DNA of 64,000 bases from Phycisphaerae bacterium (GTDB lineage: Bacteria > Planctomycetota > Phycisphaerae > Phycisphaerales > UBA1924): positions 58,081-122,080 of the forward strand of contig BJHL01000006.1 in the NCBI GenBank assembly GCA_014192545.1. Reading direction: 5' to 3'. Under the pieces are notes generated by a model. It did no database searches. It saw only the letters and a list, made by a program, of their open reading frames with translations, and was not told the DNA's origin. This document shows positions 8,831 to 17,966 of this stretch, piece after piece. Positions within the stretch are counted from its first letter, which is position 1. The number at the start of each line of letters is the position of its first letter. A program made the position numbers and the translations under genes.

Positions 8831-11800
8831 ATGAGCCTCAAACCAAAGACGTCTAAGCGCCTGCTCGCCCTCGGTGGCATCGTTTTGCTGCTCGCACTGA
8901 GCGCGGGCGGCGCACTTGCCTATCGCAAGCACAAGCAGGAGTCTGAAGTTCAGAACTTCCGCACCGAAGGGATGGCACTTGCCGAGAAGGGCGAGTATTC
9001 CAAGGCCCTCAGCCAGCTCAACCGATATCTCAAGAAGAACGACAACGATGTCGAAGCACTGACTGCCTACGCCAAGGCACGCGAGAACATCGAAGAACCC
9101 GATGGCTCGCACATCAAGCAGGCCCTTGACATCTATCAGAAAGTCCAGACGATTCGCCCCACCGACGAAAACGCCAAGCACTTGCTCGAGCTCTATCAAG
9201 TTGCAGGCTTTTTCCCCGAGGCACGCGACCTAGCTGCCAAACTGCGTCCCGCAGATTTGAGCGCGTGTACTGCCGAGCACTTTGAAGTGCTGCGCGCCGA
9301 ATCCAACGCACGCATGGGCATCAAGCCTGATGACGAACAAATCAACTTGCTGCTGCGGCGCATGCTTGAGCTCAAGCCCACCGACTTCCCCACGCAAGTC
9401 GTGCTGGTCGAGCACCTGCGCGATCGCGGCAAGGCCAATGAAAGCCGACAAATTGCTCAAAGGCTGCTCGATGTCGATGACCCAACCTCAAAGGCCCAAG
9501 GCCGTTTGCTCATGGCACTCGCCCGCCGCGACGAGCCTGGCTTTGATGTCAACACCGAAGCGTTCCAAGCGTTGTGCGCACTCACGGGCATCGATCTTGA
9601 AACCGCCGGCATCGCACGCGAAGTGAAGTTTGCCTCGCCGCTCGAAGCACTTCGCTCTGCCAGCCTGTTTGACGGCATGGGCATGCACGCCCACGCCCTC
9701 GCAGTGCTGCGTGTGGGACACCAGCAGCACAACGACCCCATCATCGCGCGAGTGCTCGCTCGTCGCAGTTGGATGAGTGGTCGCTTCAACGACGTCATCG
9801 CCCTCTTCCCCGAGCCTGATCTTGGCATTCGAGGCACGCACAGCGAAATTCTTGTGTATCGCGCCCTCACGCTGATCGGCGAAGGCAAAAAGGATGAAGT
9901 CACCGCCATCACCGAAGCCTTCAAACTTCGCGCGGGCGACTTCCGTGCATTGGCATGGGGACCGGCACTCGAAGTCGTCAACGCGGAACCTCGCAAGAGT
10001 GCAGCCGATGAGCTTGCGGTATTCGACAAGGCACTGAACACAGCGAAAAACGACCCGGTTTTGCTAGTTTTCCAAGGCGATGCGTATCAGCGGCTGGGCC
10101 GACTGGGCGACGCGCGTGCATCGTGGGAGAAAGCCAGCACCAGCAGTTTGTCTCTAGGCTGGGTGCAGCCTTGGCTCAAGCGTGCGAACCTTGCGATGGC
10201 GCAGAACCGTCCGCTCGCCGCTGTGCAAGCATCGATTCCTGCGATGCGCATCGCGCCGCGCAGCATGGCGGTCTTCAGCACGTTCTTCCGCTCCAACGTC
10301 GCGCTGATCGAAGCCGGGTACGGCGATCAAGTCAACGGCGCGGAACTGCTCAGCACCGCCAATCGAATCGATGATGAACTCGCGCTCAGCGAGCAATCGC
10401 CTGACATCAAGAACTTCCGCGGCAACATTCTGCCAGGCCGGGTCCTGCTCACTTCTCGCGTCAAAGGCAAAGACCAAGCACGCAACGTGCTCGAAAAAGG
10501 CATGACCGCGCTGCCCGAGCTTTCGGCTGACGCGCTGGGCGAACTCTTTCAAACTACGCAGCGTGAGAGCATCGACGCCGAGGCAATGGTGCTGGCCCGC
10601 ATGGACTCTGCAGAAGGTTTGACGCCGCGCGTGGGGCTGGCTCGCGCCAGCACGCTCTTCAAGGCTGGCAAGAAAGATGAAGCCGTCAAACTGCTGCGCG
10701 ACAACTTCGACAAGGCACAAGGCGATGACAAAAAAGCCTGGCTGCGCTCACAGGCATCATTCGCCGAAGCAACGGGCATGTCTGACGCGAAGGGCGACTG
10801 GGCAGCGTTTGCCGACGCGTATCCGAATGACATCGAAGCACAACTTGCTGCACTCAATAGCGCAACGGTGCAGACCGACTTGGAACTTGTTGATCGGCTG
10901 ATTGCTCGCACGCGCGAGCTTGGCAGGTTCGACGATCTCAATACGCCCGCACAACTGCGCATGGCGCGTGCGCGGGCGCTCATGACCGAGCCGGTTGATC
11001 GCAATCGCCGGGCAAACGCAATCAACGTGCTGCGCGATCTTGCTCTGCGCGAAAGCGATCTGCTCGAAGCTCGCACGTTGCTCATCGCCGCGCTAGCCAT
11101 GGATCGCCCCCAAAGCGGCATTACGCCCCAGCGTGCCGATGCCATCGTGCAACTTCGCTCGCTGATTCCGCTGGTGCCTGATCCCACACCTTGGCAGCTT
11201 GAACTTGCTCGCATGTTGCGAGGTGAGGGCGACATCGCCGGTGCGAAGAACGAACTTGATCGGCTGGCAAATACGCAAAGCGTGAACCCCAGCGTTCGGC
11301 TTGCGTCGGTTGAAGAACTCATTCGCATCCGCGAGCTGAACATGGCTGCGAGCGCCCTCGAACGCATGCGCACGCAGGCGAGTGCTGAGATGAAGCCGAT
11401 TGTCGAGTTGACGCTCGCCAACGCGTACCGCGCCATGGTGCGTGATCGCGAATCACTCTCGCTCTATCGTGGCATCGATCCCAAGTCGATGCAGACACCT
11501 CAGCAGGTTCTGGCACTCGCCGAAGGTTTGGCATCACTGGGTGACAAAGATCGCGCGGTCGTCGCGCTCACCCGCGCTGATGAACTGAACATGACTGCAG
11601 GTCAGTCGCAGCTTGTGCGAGCGCGGTACCTCGCCAATCACGGCACGAAGGCAGAAGCCATCGCGATGCTGCGTGAAGGCGTGACAGAAGCTCCACAGAG
11701 CATTGAAAATTGGGCGTCATACGTGTCGTACCTGGTCGAGCAGAAGGACACCGAGGCCGCGAAGGCTGTGCTGGCGGAAGCTCGTTCGGCGATGCCCAAC

Positions 11801-13513
11801 AACGAACGCCTCGCCATGATGGTGCAGCAACTTGATGCCACGGGCGAAGCGATCTCCAGCAACATGGACCTGCAAAAGCTCGCAGATGTCGTCGAGAAAG
11901 ACCCGCAGCGCCGCGATCGCGCGAAGTTCATCCGCGATCTTGATTCCTCTCGCAAAAACGCTCGCTTGGGCGACCCCAACGAAGTTGAGCGACTCAAGAC
12001 CGACGCAGTTGCCGACCCTGCACTGATGGTGCTGCTGGCCCGCGTGCTCGCCACTGACACGCCTTCGCGCCTGCAAGCCTCGGCTCAGGTGCTTCGCGAC
12101 ACGATGGCATCGAATCCCAACAACATCGATGCCGCCGTGTTGGGCGTGGACGTGTTCCGTGCGATGGGCGACTGGAACGGCATGCTGAATTCCGCGATGG
12201 CGTGGCAGCAACTCACGCGTGCGAAGGAGTCCGATGTTGCAGTCGCCGAAGCGCGGCTGAACATGGGCCAGCGCGATGCCGCCGTCACGCTGCTGCGAAC
12301 GCGCTTGCCGGCAGCCTTGCAATCACCCGACGATGAGTTCTCATACCGCGTGCTCAACCTTTACGGTCGGGGCTTGATCGCTGATAACAAGTCGACGCAA
12401 GCCTTTGATGAACTTGCTCCCGCGATGGAAAAATCCGCGATGGTTCGCTCGGGCTTCTGGCTGCCAGTCGCGGGCACGGTTCTCAGCAGCGAGTCGCTCT
12501 CTCGCAAGTGGATCGATCGTGCAACGCCTCATATGGACATGTCCAAAGAGAGCGAAGTGCTCGCGTTGGCTGGCACGCTCGCACAGATGATCGCTCGTTT
12601 CCCCGAGAGCCGCGAGCCACTGACGAATCAGGCACTTGATCTGTTGCGTCCCATCACCAGCAAGCCCGATGCATCGGCCCGCGCTATGGAAGCACTGGGT
12701 ACGCTGCAACAAGTGGCGGGCAAAGTGCCCGAAGCCAAGGCAAGCTATGCCAAAGCAGTCGAACGCGACCCGCGCTCGATCTTCGCACTGCGAGGACTGG
12801 CACAAATGAACCTCGAGAGCGATCCCAACAAAGCCGCCGAGTTTGCGGCCAAGGCAGTTGAAGTTGGCGGCGCCGATGACTTGCAGTCTCTGGGCGTGGC
12901 AGCACAAGCCTGGAGTGCACAGGCCGAGAAACTGGCAGCGAGTAACGAGCCCATAGCCGCCAGCCAAGCATGGGAACGCGCCCGCACGGCCTTCGCTCGC
13001 GTTGTCGAGTCGCAACCAACAGATTTGTTCGCCCGCCTGGGACTGATCCGTGCGATGGACGCGCTGGGTAAGACCGCCGACACCATCACGCACTATGAAT
13101 CGGTCACCACGATGCGAGACCTGCCGCCGGGCGTGGCTCGCTGGGCACTGCTCAACAACTTCGCGGATGCCTTGGTGCGTGCAAACCGCAACAGTCTCGA
13201 CATCGAGCGTGCCAAGGGCCTGCTGCAAGAAGCCATGCAGAGCCAGCCCAACATCGCAACGATGCACGACACCTTGGCACACGTCGAAATCGCTCGCAGC
13301 GATCGACCGGCGGCCATGGCAGCCTACCGCAAAGCAGTGGCACTCGACCCGGAAATGTGGTCAAGCTGGGTCGGCTTGGCCCGGCTGCTCAAAACAGGCT
13401 CGGAGGCCGAAGTGACCGAGTCGGCGAGCATCATCCAGAAGTTGCAAAGCGCGGGCGACAAGGTGCCGGCTGATCTGCGATCACAGCTCACCGCCCTGGC
13501 GAACGAAAAGTAG
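8831..13513 (+). CDS. Giant TPR-repeat membrane-anchored protein of the exosortase/EPS operon
   Basis: A 1560-residue protein with one N-terminal transmembrane helix (LLALGGIVLLLALSAGGALA, residues 12-31) and otherwise degenerate tetratricopeptide-like helical repeats, for example GMALAEKGEYSKALSQLNRY and the near-C-terminal ASYAKAVERDPRSIFALRGL. Long TPR proteins are regular members of PEP-CTERM/exosortase gene clusters, where they are thought to scaffold secretion of the polymer. No enzymatic motif is seen. An AGGGAAGA ribosome-binding site lies just before the ATG, and the gene begins 24 nt after the sugar transferase, so it is probably the last gene of the operon; a strong terminator follows about 60 nt after its stop. 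Confidence 0.8.
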   Translation: MSLKPKTSKRLLALGGIVLLLALSAGGALAYRKHKQESEVQNFRTEGMALAEKGEYSKALSQLNRYLKKNDNDVEALTAYAKARENIEEPDGSHIKQALDIYQKVQTIRPTDENAKHLLELYQVAGFFPEARDLAAKLRPADLSACTAEHFEVLRAESNARMGIKPDDEQINLLLRRMLELKPTDFPTQVVLVEHLRDRGKANESRQIAQRLLDVDDPTSKAQGRLLMALARRDEPGFDVNTEAFQALCALTGIDLETAGIAREVKFASPLEALRSASLFDGMGMHAHALAVLRVGHQQHNDPIIARVLARRSWMSGRFNDVIALFPEPDLGIRGTHSEILVYRALTLIGEGKKDEVTAITEAFKLRAGDFRALAWGPALEVVNAEPRKSAADELAVFDKALNTAKNDPVLLVFQGDAYQRLGRLGDARASWEKASTSSLSLGWVQPWLKRANLAMAQNRPLAAVQASIPAMRIAPRSMAVFSTFFRSNVALIEAGYGDQVNGAELLSTANRIDDELALSEQSPDIKNFRGNILPGRVLLTSRVKGKDQARNVLEKGMTALPELSADALGELFQTTQRESIDAEAMVLARMDSAEGLTPRVGLARASTLFKAGKKDEAVKLLRDNFDKAQGDDKKAWLRSQASFAEATGMSDAKGDWAAFADAYPNDIEAQLAALNSATVQTDLELVDRLIARTRELGRFDDLNTPAQLRMARARALMTEPVDRNRRANAINVLRDLALRESDLLEARTLLIAALAMDRPQSGITPQRADAIVQLRSLIPLVPDPTPWQLELARMLRGEGDIAGAKNELDRLANTQSVNPSVRLASVEELIRIRELNMAASALERMRTQASAEMKPIVELTLANAYRAMVRDRESLSLYRGIDPKSMQTPQQVLALAEGLASLGDKDRAVVALTRADELNMTAGQSQLVRARYLANHGTKAEAIAMLREGVTEAPQSIENWASYVSYLVEQKDTEAAKAVLAEARSAMPNNERLAMMVQQLDATGEAISSNMDLQKLADVVEKDPQRRDRAKFIRDLDSSRKNARLGDPNEVERLKTDAVADPALMVLLARVLATDTPSRLQASAQVLRDTMASNPNNIDAAVLGVDVFRAMGDWNGMLNSAMAWQQLTRAKESDVAVAEARLNMGQRDAAVTLLRTRLPAALQSPDDEFSYRVLNLYGRGLIADNKSTQAFDELAPAMEKSAMVRSGFWLPVAGTVLSSESLSRKWIDRATPHMDMSKESEVLALAGTLAQMIARFPESREPLTNQALDLLRPITSKPDASARAMEALGTLQQVAGKVPEAKASYAKAVERDPRSIFALRGLAQMNLESDPNKAAEFAAKAVEVGGADDLQSLGVAAQAWSAQAEKLAASNEPIAASQAWERARTAFARVVESQPTDLFARLGLIRAMDALGKTADTITHYESVTTMRDLPPGVARWALLNNFADALVRANRNSLDIERAKGLLQEAMQSQPNIATMHDTLAHVEIARSDRPAAMAAYRKAVALDPEMWSSWVGLARLLKTGSEAEVTESASIIQKLQSAGDKVPADLRSQLTALANEK

Positions 13514-13574
13514 AGTATTCGGACCGGAATAAACCCTACCCCGAAGTGGGCGGTAGAGGTCTGAGAATTTTCGC

Positions 13575-13605
13575 CCCTGGCGGTGAGCCAGGGACGTTTT
13601 TGTTG
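13575..13605 (+). terminator. Rho-independent terminator of the EPS/exosortase operon
   Basis: Stem CCCTGGC/GCCAGGG with a 5-nt loop followed by ACGTTTTTG, 62 nt after the stop of the TPR gene. Confidence 0.8.
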
Positions 13606-13680
13606 TGTAACCACCTGAAAGTATGATGTTTACACTATGTTCAACATCAGTAAAACGATTGTGCAATCTCACCCTTTTCC

Positions 13681-13708
13681 TTGACAACCCCGCATTCTTG
13701 GGTATGCT
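13681..13708 (+). promoter_or_regulatory. Sigma-70-type promoter of the first VPLP-CTERM gene
   Basis: TTGACA (13681-13686), a 16-nt spacer and TATGCT (13703-13708) lie about 60 nt before the gene start at 13770. This is the clearest housekeeping promoter in the window and shows that the CTERM gene is transcribed apart from the operon before it. Confidence 0.7.
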
Positions 13709-13769
13709 GTGCTATCGCAGGACCGAGGAACCTCCTGCGAATTACCTCGAAAGAGGAGGGAGTAGACAG

Positions 13770-14483
13770 ATGAAGATTGCATCGTTTGTGGCTATTTTGG
13801 CCACCGCGGCGGGTATTGCCCAAGCCGCCCAAGTGAACGTGACCGGCGCGCACACCACCAGCGCCACTGGCAACAACCAGATCGGCGTTAATCAAGCCGC
13901 TCAGAACAGCTTCAGCGCTGGTTCAGGCAGCAACTTCGTCACCGGCGTGGTGCGTTTCAGCAACACGTTTGACGGTACGAGCCAAGTGCTCGAACTCACG
14001 CTGACCAACTTTACCTGGTCCAGCAACTCGGCCACCCCCGTCACGCTCCGCATTGACATGGTGCAAGACTACACGGTTGCCGGTTCCGCGGTTTCCGCCA
14101 CCGGTAGCCACCAGTTGAACGGCAACGCTGTTTTCGCAAACAGCACCCAAAGCGCGACGGTTGTTGCGAACAGCACGCACGAGAGCACCGCTCTCCCCGT
14201 GCTGAGCTACAACAGTGGTGTTGACGGTAACAGCATCACCAAGGGCCAAGGCGCCACGACCTCCGTTGCAATCAGCGGCGGCGTGTACACCATCGCCGCT
14301 AGCTACGTCTTCACCCTCTCTGCCAACGGCGCGGTCGCTTCGATCGTGCTGCCCGACAGCGGCGTGAACAACGCATCCCTGACCCTCGTCCCCTTGCCCC
14401 CGGCGGCTTGGGCTGGCTTGGGTGGCTTGGCCTTCGTCGGTGGCGCGAGCGTTGCTCGCCGTCGCCGCCTGGCACGCGCCTAA
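13770..14483 (+). CDS. VPLP-CTERM secreted protein, paralogue 1
   Basis: A 237-residue secreted protein. Residues 1-19 are a signal peptide (MKIASFVAILATAAGIAQAA); the mature part is rich in Ser, Thr, Asn and Gly with alternating beta-strand pattern and few charged residues. The C-terminus is a sorting signal: VPLPPAAWAGLGGLAFVGG, then a basic tail RRRRLARA. This is the VPLP variant of PEP-CTERM signals, cleaved by exosortases. The internal stretches GSGSNFVTGVVRFSNT and LPDSGVNNASLTLVPLPPAA recur in the next two genes. The start was chosen by a GAGGAGGG ribosome-binding site. CTCGAAAGAG just before it can fold and partly cover that site. Confidence 0.85.
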   Translation: MKIASFVAILATAAGIAQAAQVNVTGAHTTSATGNNQIGVNQAAQNSFSAGSGSNFVTGVVRFSNTFDGTSQVLELTLTNFTWSSNSATPVTLRIDMVQDYTVAGSAVSATGSHQLNGNAVFANSTQSATVVANSTHESTALPVLSYNSGVDGNSITKGQGATTSVAISGGVYTIAASYVFTLSANGAVASIVLPDSGVNNASLTLVPLPPAAWAGLGGLAFVGGASVARRRRLARA

Positions 14484-14590
14484 GTGTGTGACGCAGGTGC
14501 CACGCAGTGGACTGCAGCCCTTGCGGTTGCACCGATAACTATTCTTGTTGGGAAGTGAGGCCCAACAAGAAGCAAACATGAGTACTCGCC

Positions 14591-14625
14591 AAGCCCCCTG
14601 TCCTCGGCAGGGGGCTTGTGTTTTT
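14591..14625 (+). terminator. Terminator after VPLP-CTERM paralogue 1
   Basis: GCCCCCTG/CAGGGGGC stem with TCCTCGG-type loop and a TGTGTTTTT tail. A second 9-bp hairpin (CTTGTTGGG/CCCAACAAG, 14544-14569) lies before it. Confidence 0.85.
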
Positions 14626-14845
14626 GGCGCAGAAAGTGCAAGTTGAGCCCTAAAGCATCGCCTGAATCGGTTATAGGTTACGCTTTGCTGCGCAAGAGCG
14701 ACTTATTGAGCCCTACCTAGACGGAATTTCTCACATAAGTCCTAAAGATTTCTGGGCTTCGCTCAAATCTGGTGTAGATTCGTTGCATGTGCGTGCCGGA
14801 GGAGGCATTGCATAACACACTGCATTACCTCGGAAGGGTATATAT

Positions 14846-15601
14846 ATGAAGACGAATCTCTTGACTGGCAGCCTCGCTGCTTTGATCCTCGCGGCTGGAA
14901 GCGCCACCGCGGCAACGATCAACGTTTCGGGTGCTTACAACCTCAACGCCGGTAACGCAAACGCCATCGGCGTGGGCAGCGCTGGCCAGCACAGCTTCAG
15001 CCAAGGCTCTGGCAATGACTTTGTCTCGGGCGTGGTGCGCTTCAGCAACACGAGCGAAGGCAACGGCAACCAGTTCTTTGAACTCACGCTGACCAGCTTC
15101 ACCTTCAGCAGCGCGGCTCAAGGCCCCGTCACGCTGTCGATCCGCATCGTCCAAGACTTCATCATCGACGGCACCGTTGGTTCCGCAACGGGCAGCCACC
15201 AGGTGAACGGCAACGCGAACTTCAGCGCTGCTGGCCAAATCGTTACGGCGAGCATCATCAGCCGCCACGAAGAAACCGAGCTGCCCACGCTGGTCGTCAA
15301 CCCTGGCGCTGTGGGCATCGGCTCAGGCCCGGTCCAGACCATCATCAACCGTGGTCAAGGCGCGACGACTCCTGTCACGGTCAGCGGCGGCATCTACACG
15401 ATCGACACGACCTACACCTTCACGCTCAATGCGTTGGGTCTGGGCCCCGTGAGCATCGTTCTGCCCGACAGCGGCGTGGATAACGCAACGCTGCTCTTGG
15501 TTCCCTTGCCCCCGGCGGCTTGGGCTGGCTTGGGTGGCTTGGCGTTCGTTAGCGGCAGCGCAGCTCTGCGTCGTCGTCGCCTCGCGAAGGCATCGGCCTA
15601 A
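14846..15601 (+). CDS. VPLP-CTERM secreted protein, paralogue 2
   Basis: A 251-residue paralogue of the preceding gene: signal peptide (residues 1-22, ending ATAA), beta-rich Ser/Thr/Asn/Gly mature region, and the same C-terminal signal VPLPPAAWAGLGGLAFVSG with RRRRLAKASA tail. Shared blocks include GNDFVSGVVRFSNTSEG, ATGSHQVNGNANF and IVLPDSGVDNATLLLVPLPP. The leader before the ATG repeats a short motif also found before paralogue 1 (ATTACCTCGRAAG), here followed by GGAAGGG as the ribosome-binding site. A TAGATT -10-like box lies at 14775-14780. Its own terminator follows. Expected to be exported by Sec and cut and anchored by the exosortase at 3.4 kb. Confidence 0.85.
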   Translation: MKTNLLTGSLAALILAAGSATAATINVSGAYNLNAGNANAIGVGSAGQHSFSQGSGNDFVSGVVRFSNTSEGNGNQFFELTLTSFTFSSAAQGPVTLSIRIVQDFIIDGTVGSATGSHQVNGNANFSAAGQIVTASIISRHEETELPTLVVNPGAVGIGSGPVQTIINRGQGATTPVTVSGGIYTIDTTYTFTLNALGLGPVSIVLPDSGVDNATLLLVPLPPAAWAGLGGLAFVSGSAALRRRRLAKASA

Positions 15602-15649
15602 TCAAGCTTGTCTGACAACTGATAATCTCACACTTCTGGTGTGTGTCCC

Positions 15650-15685
15650 GGCGAGCCGCGTTTCATCGCGGCTCGCCGTCGTTTT
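15650..15685 (+). terminator. Terminator after VPLP-CTERM paralogue 2
   Basis: Eleven-base-pair stem GGCGAGCCGCG/CGCGGCTCGCC with a TTTCAT loop and a GTCGTTTTG tail. Confidence 0.85.
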
Positions 15686-15913
15686 GTAAGTGCATGTTTT
15701 GCGCCTGTATTGGTGTGTCGCGAACATCGACGGTGACGATTTTTGTTCGTTTTCACAGTGTTTGTAAGTCGTGAGATCATGCTGAATCCCGCGAAAAACT
15801 ACCAACTTTTCTGGCATCCGCCTCAACATGGGGTAGTTTAGTAAGGTCTACGCGATTTGGTCGTTGCACGACGTGTGGCACGACTGCGCGGGACAATGTC
15901 AGGAAGGAAGATC

Positions 15914-16663
15914 GTGAAAAAGTTTTACGGCATCGTGGGAGCAGTCGTCGCGTCGGCGCTGACTGCAAGCAGCATGGCAGCATCGGTGAATGTCACCGGC
16001 TCGCACTCTTCTTCACTCGCTGATTTGTCCGGCGTGCTGGGAGCGAATACTTCGGGCTTCGTCACATTCAGCAGCGGCAGCGGCAACAACCGTGTGTCAG
16101 GCCGCGTTGAATACGCGAACAACCTCATCGGCAACACGCAGCGCTTCGGCCTTGCACTCACGCAGTTCAGCTTCGTGGGCAATGGCAGCACCACGCAATC
16201 TGTGACTGTGGATTTGGTGCAGGACTTCCGCATCGCTGGCAGCAACGTTGGTACCGCGCAAGCTGGTATCGCAGTTCAAGGCAACGTCGTGTTCAATCGC
16301 GCGGGCCAGCTCGTGCAAGGTACGATTCAATCGACGCACGAGAACATCAACCTCCCGCTGATTGGCTTCAACCCCAACGGCGTGCTCTCATCGAACGCCG
16401 CGACCTCATTGCTCTCGCGCGGCACCGGCAATCCACAGGGCGTGCAAGTCATCGGCGACATCTACCGCATCGCGGTGCAGTATCGCTTCACGATCAACGC
16501 CGGCGGCGGCATCGTGAGCGTTGAGCTGCCCCAGAGCCTGGGCGATGTTGCAACGCTGGTGCTCGTGCCGTTGCCCCCGGCGGGCTGGGCTGGGTTGGCA
16601 GGCCTCGCACTGGTTGGATACGGCAGTTGGCGCCGCAAGAAGCTGGTTGCTCAGCAAAACTGA
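15914..16663 (+). CDS. VPLP-CTERM secreted protein, paralogue 3
   Basis: A 249-residue member of the same family. I place the start at GTG 15914 because AGGAAGGA lies 6 nt before it and the product then begins with a compact signal peptide (KKFYGIVGAVVASALTASSM, cut before ASVNVTG); an open frame extends to 15857 but without a site. The family blocks SGSGNNRVSGRVEYAN, VDLVQDFRIAGS and IQSTHENINLP are visible. The C-terminal signal is VPLPPAGWAGLAGLALVGY with the basic tail RRKKLVAQQN. It is more diverged from paralogues 1 and 2 than they are from one another. A terminator follows at 16689. Confidence 0.85.
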   Translation: MKKFYGIVGAVVASALTASSMAASVNVTGSHSSSLADLSGVLGANTSGFVTFSSGSGNNRVSGRVEYANNLIGNTQRFGLALTQFSFVGNGSTTQSVTVDLVQDFRIAGSNVGTAQAGIAVQGNVVFNRAGQLVQGTIQSTHENINLPLIGFNPNGVLSSNAATSLLSRGTGNPQGVQVIGDIYRIAVQYRFTINAGGGIVSVELPQSLGDVATLVLVPLPPAGWAGLAGLALVGYGSWRRKKLVAQQN

Positions 16664-16688
16664 CGTTTTTTGATCCAATCAAAACGAT

Positions 16689-16720
16689 GCCAAAGACGCA
16701 GGTCTTTGGCGTTTTCGTTT
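16689..16720 (+). terminator. Terminator after VPLP-CTERM paralogue 3
   Basis: GCCAAAGAC/GTCTTTGGC stem with a GCAG loop, then GTTTTCGTTT. Confidence 0.85.
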
Positions 16721-16883
16721 CTTGGGCCTTTATCAGGCAGTTGGTGTGTGAAGAACCCACGAATGGGTACTTTTTGGGCTGTGCAGGATTGACGATTCGC
16801 GTTTTCTCTGTCGACTCATCGCGTTTCCTCCCCCTCACCGGGAATGGAAGCAGGAGAGAGAGAGAAAGACAGAGTGAGAGACA

Positions 16884-17642
16884 ATACTTCGTTTCGCATG
16901 TCTTGCGACGTTGGCTGTGGCCAGCGTCGTCGCTAGCAGTGGCATGACTGCTCAAATCACCGTGACCGGCTCCATTGCCGCGTCCACGGGCAGCATCGGC
17001 CCCGCGGCCGTCGGCAGCAACTTCACAAAACACGCAGGCACGGGTTCAGGCACGAGCCTGACGGCGGATGTCCGCATCATCAACTCAGTTGTCAATGGAG
17101 TGCAGACGTTCTCGGTCGATATCGAATCGCTCAAGTTCGACAAGTACATCAGCGGCCAGCGGTAGATCACGCTCGAGATCATTCAGGAATTCAACGTGCA
17201 AGCTGGCTTCTTGCCCAACGGCAAGGCGACGCAGGCGTTCAACGCGACGGCGAACGTTCCGTCGGCGGCTCAGACAATCGGCTTTGTTTCCGATGCGTTC
17301 CACGAAGGCACGCAAATGCCTAGGTTTCAACGCCACAACGCAACTTCAGGCAGCGGCTAGACAGCAATTGATTGCGGCACCAGCACGCCGGTTGCGCTGA
17401 TGCAAACAGGTACGTATCGCATTCTCGCTCTGTACACCTTCACGCTAAGCAGTGCGAACGGCAACTGGATGGCGCTGGAAATCATCCCAGGGCAGAACGA
17501 TGAAGCGGCAACGACGGGCACGCTGACCTTGGTTCCGTTGCCGCCGGCAGCGTGGGCTGGCTTGGCGATGGTCGGCGGCTTTGGATATGTCCGCAATCGC
17601 AGGCACAAGTTGTGCTCAATCGCCAGCGATGCGATGTCGTAA
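16884..17642 (+). pseudogene. Decayed VPLP-CTERM paralogue with two in-frame TAG codons and no start codon
   Basis: One reading frame carries a whole member of the family: signal-peptide-like LRFACLATLAVASVVASSGM, ITVTGSIAASTGSIGP, a beta-rich middle, and the intact sorting signal VPLPPAAWAGLAMVGG with tail RNRRHK. TAG interrupts it at 17163-17165 and 17358-17360 with no change of frame, and the expected start position holds ATA (16884-16886) just after an in-frame TGA; the first usable start is TTG at 16911. A purine tract with AGGAGAGAG precedes it. I read this as a recent pseudogene; suppression of amber codons is the alternative. Family blocks match the neighbouring genes, most closely the one at 17967 (TGSIGPAAVGS versus TGSVGPLSAGS). 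Confidence 0.75.
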
Positions 17643-17966
17643 GTGATTGTGTGACAATGCTTGCAAGAGCGAGACGGTCGCATAACAACATCATGCGAGG
17701 TTTACGTAAACGGCAGGTGTCCTTGAGGGAGCGCTCGCCGTGGTGCTTTTTGCGGACATTGGTTGCTGCGCGGCGTCGCGTGCGTGCGCAGTTTCACCAG
17801 CTTACCGAGACAGTTTGATCTTTGCAATCGTCGTCTGGGCGAGTAAAGCCGGGCAAATCACTCGCCAAAGCGTGAGTCGTGATGCATGTTTGGGATGTGA
17901 GCCAGCTTCTGGAGGAGCGGGTTTACAACAACACTCAAGACAATGCACGGAAGGCTGGACAAACCT

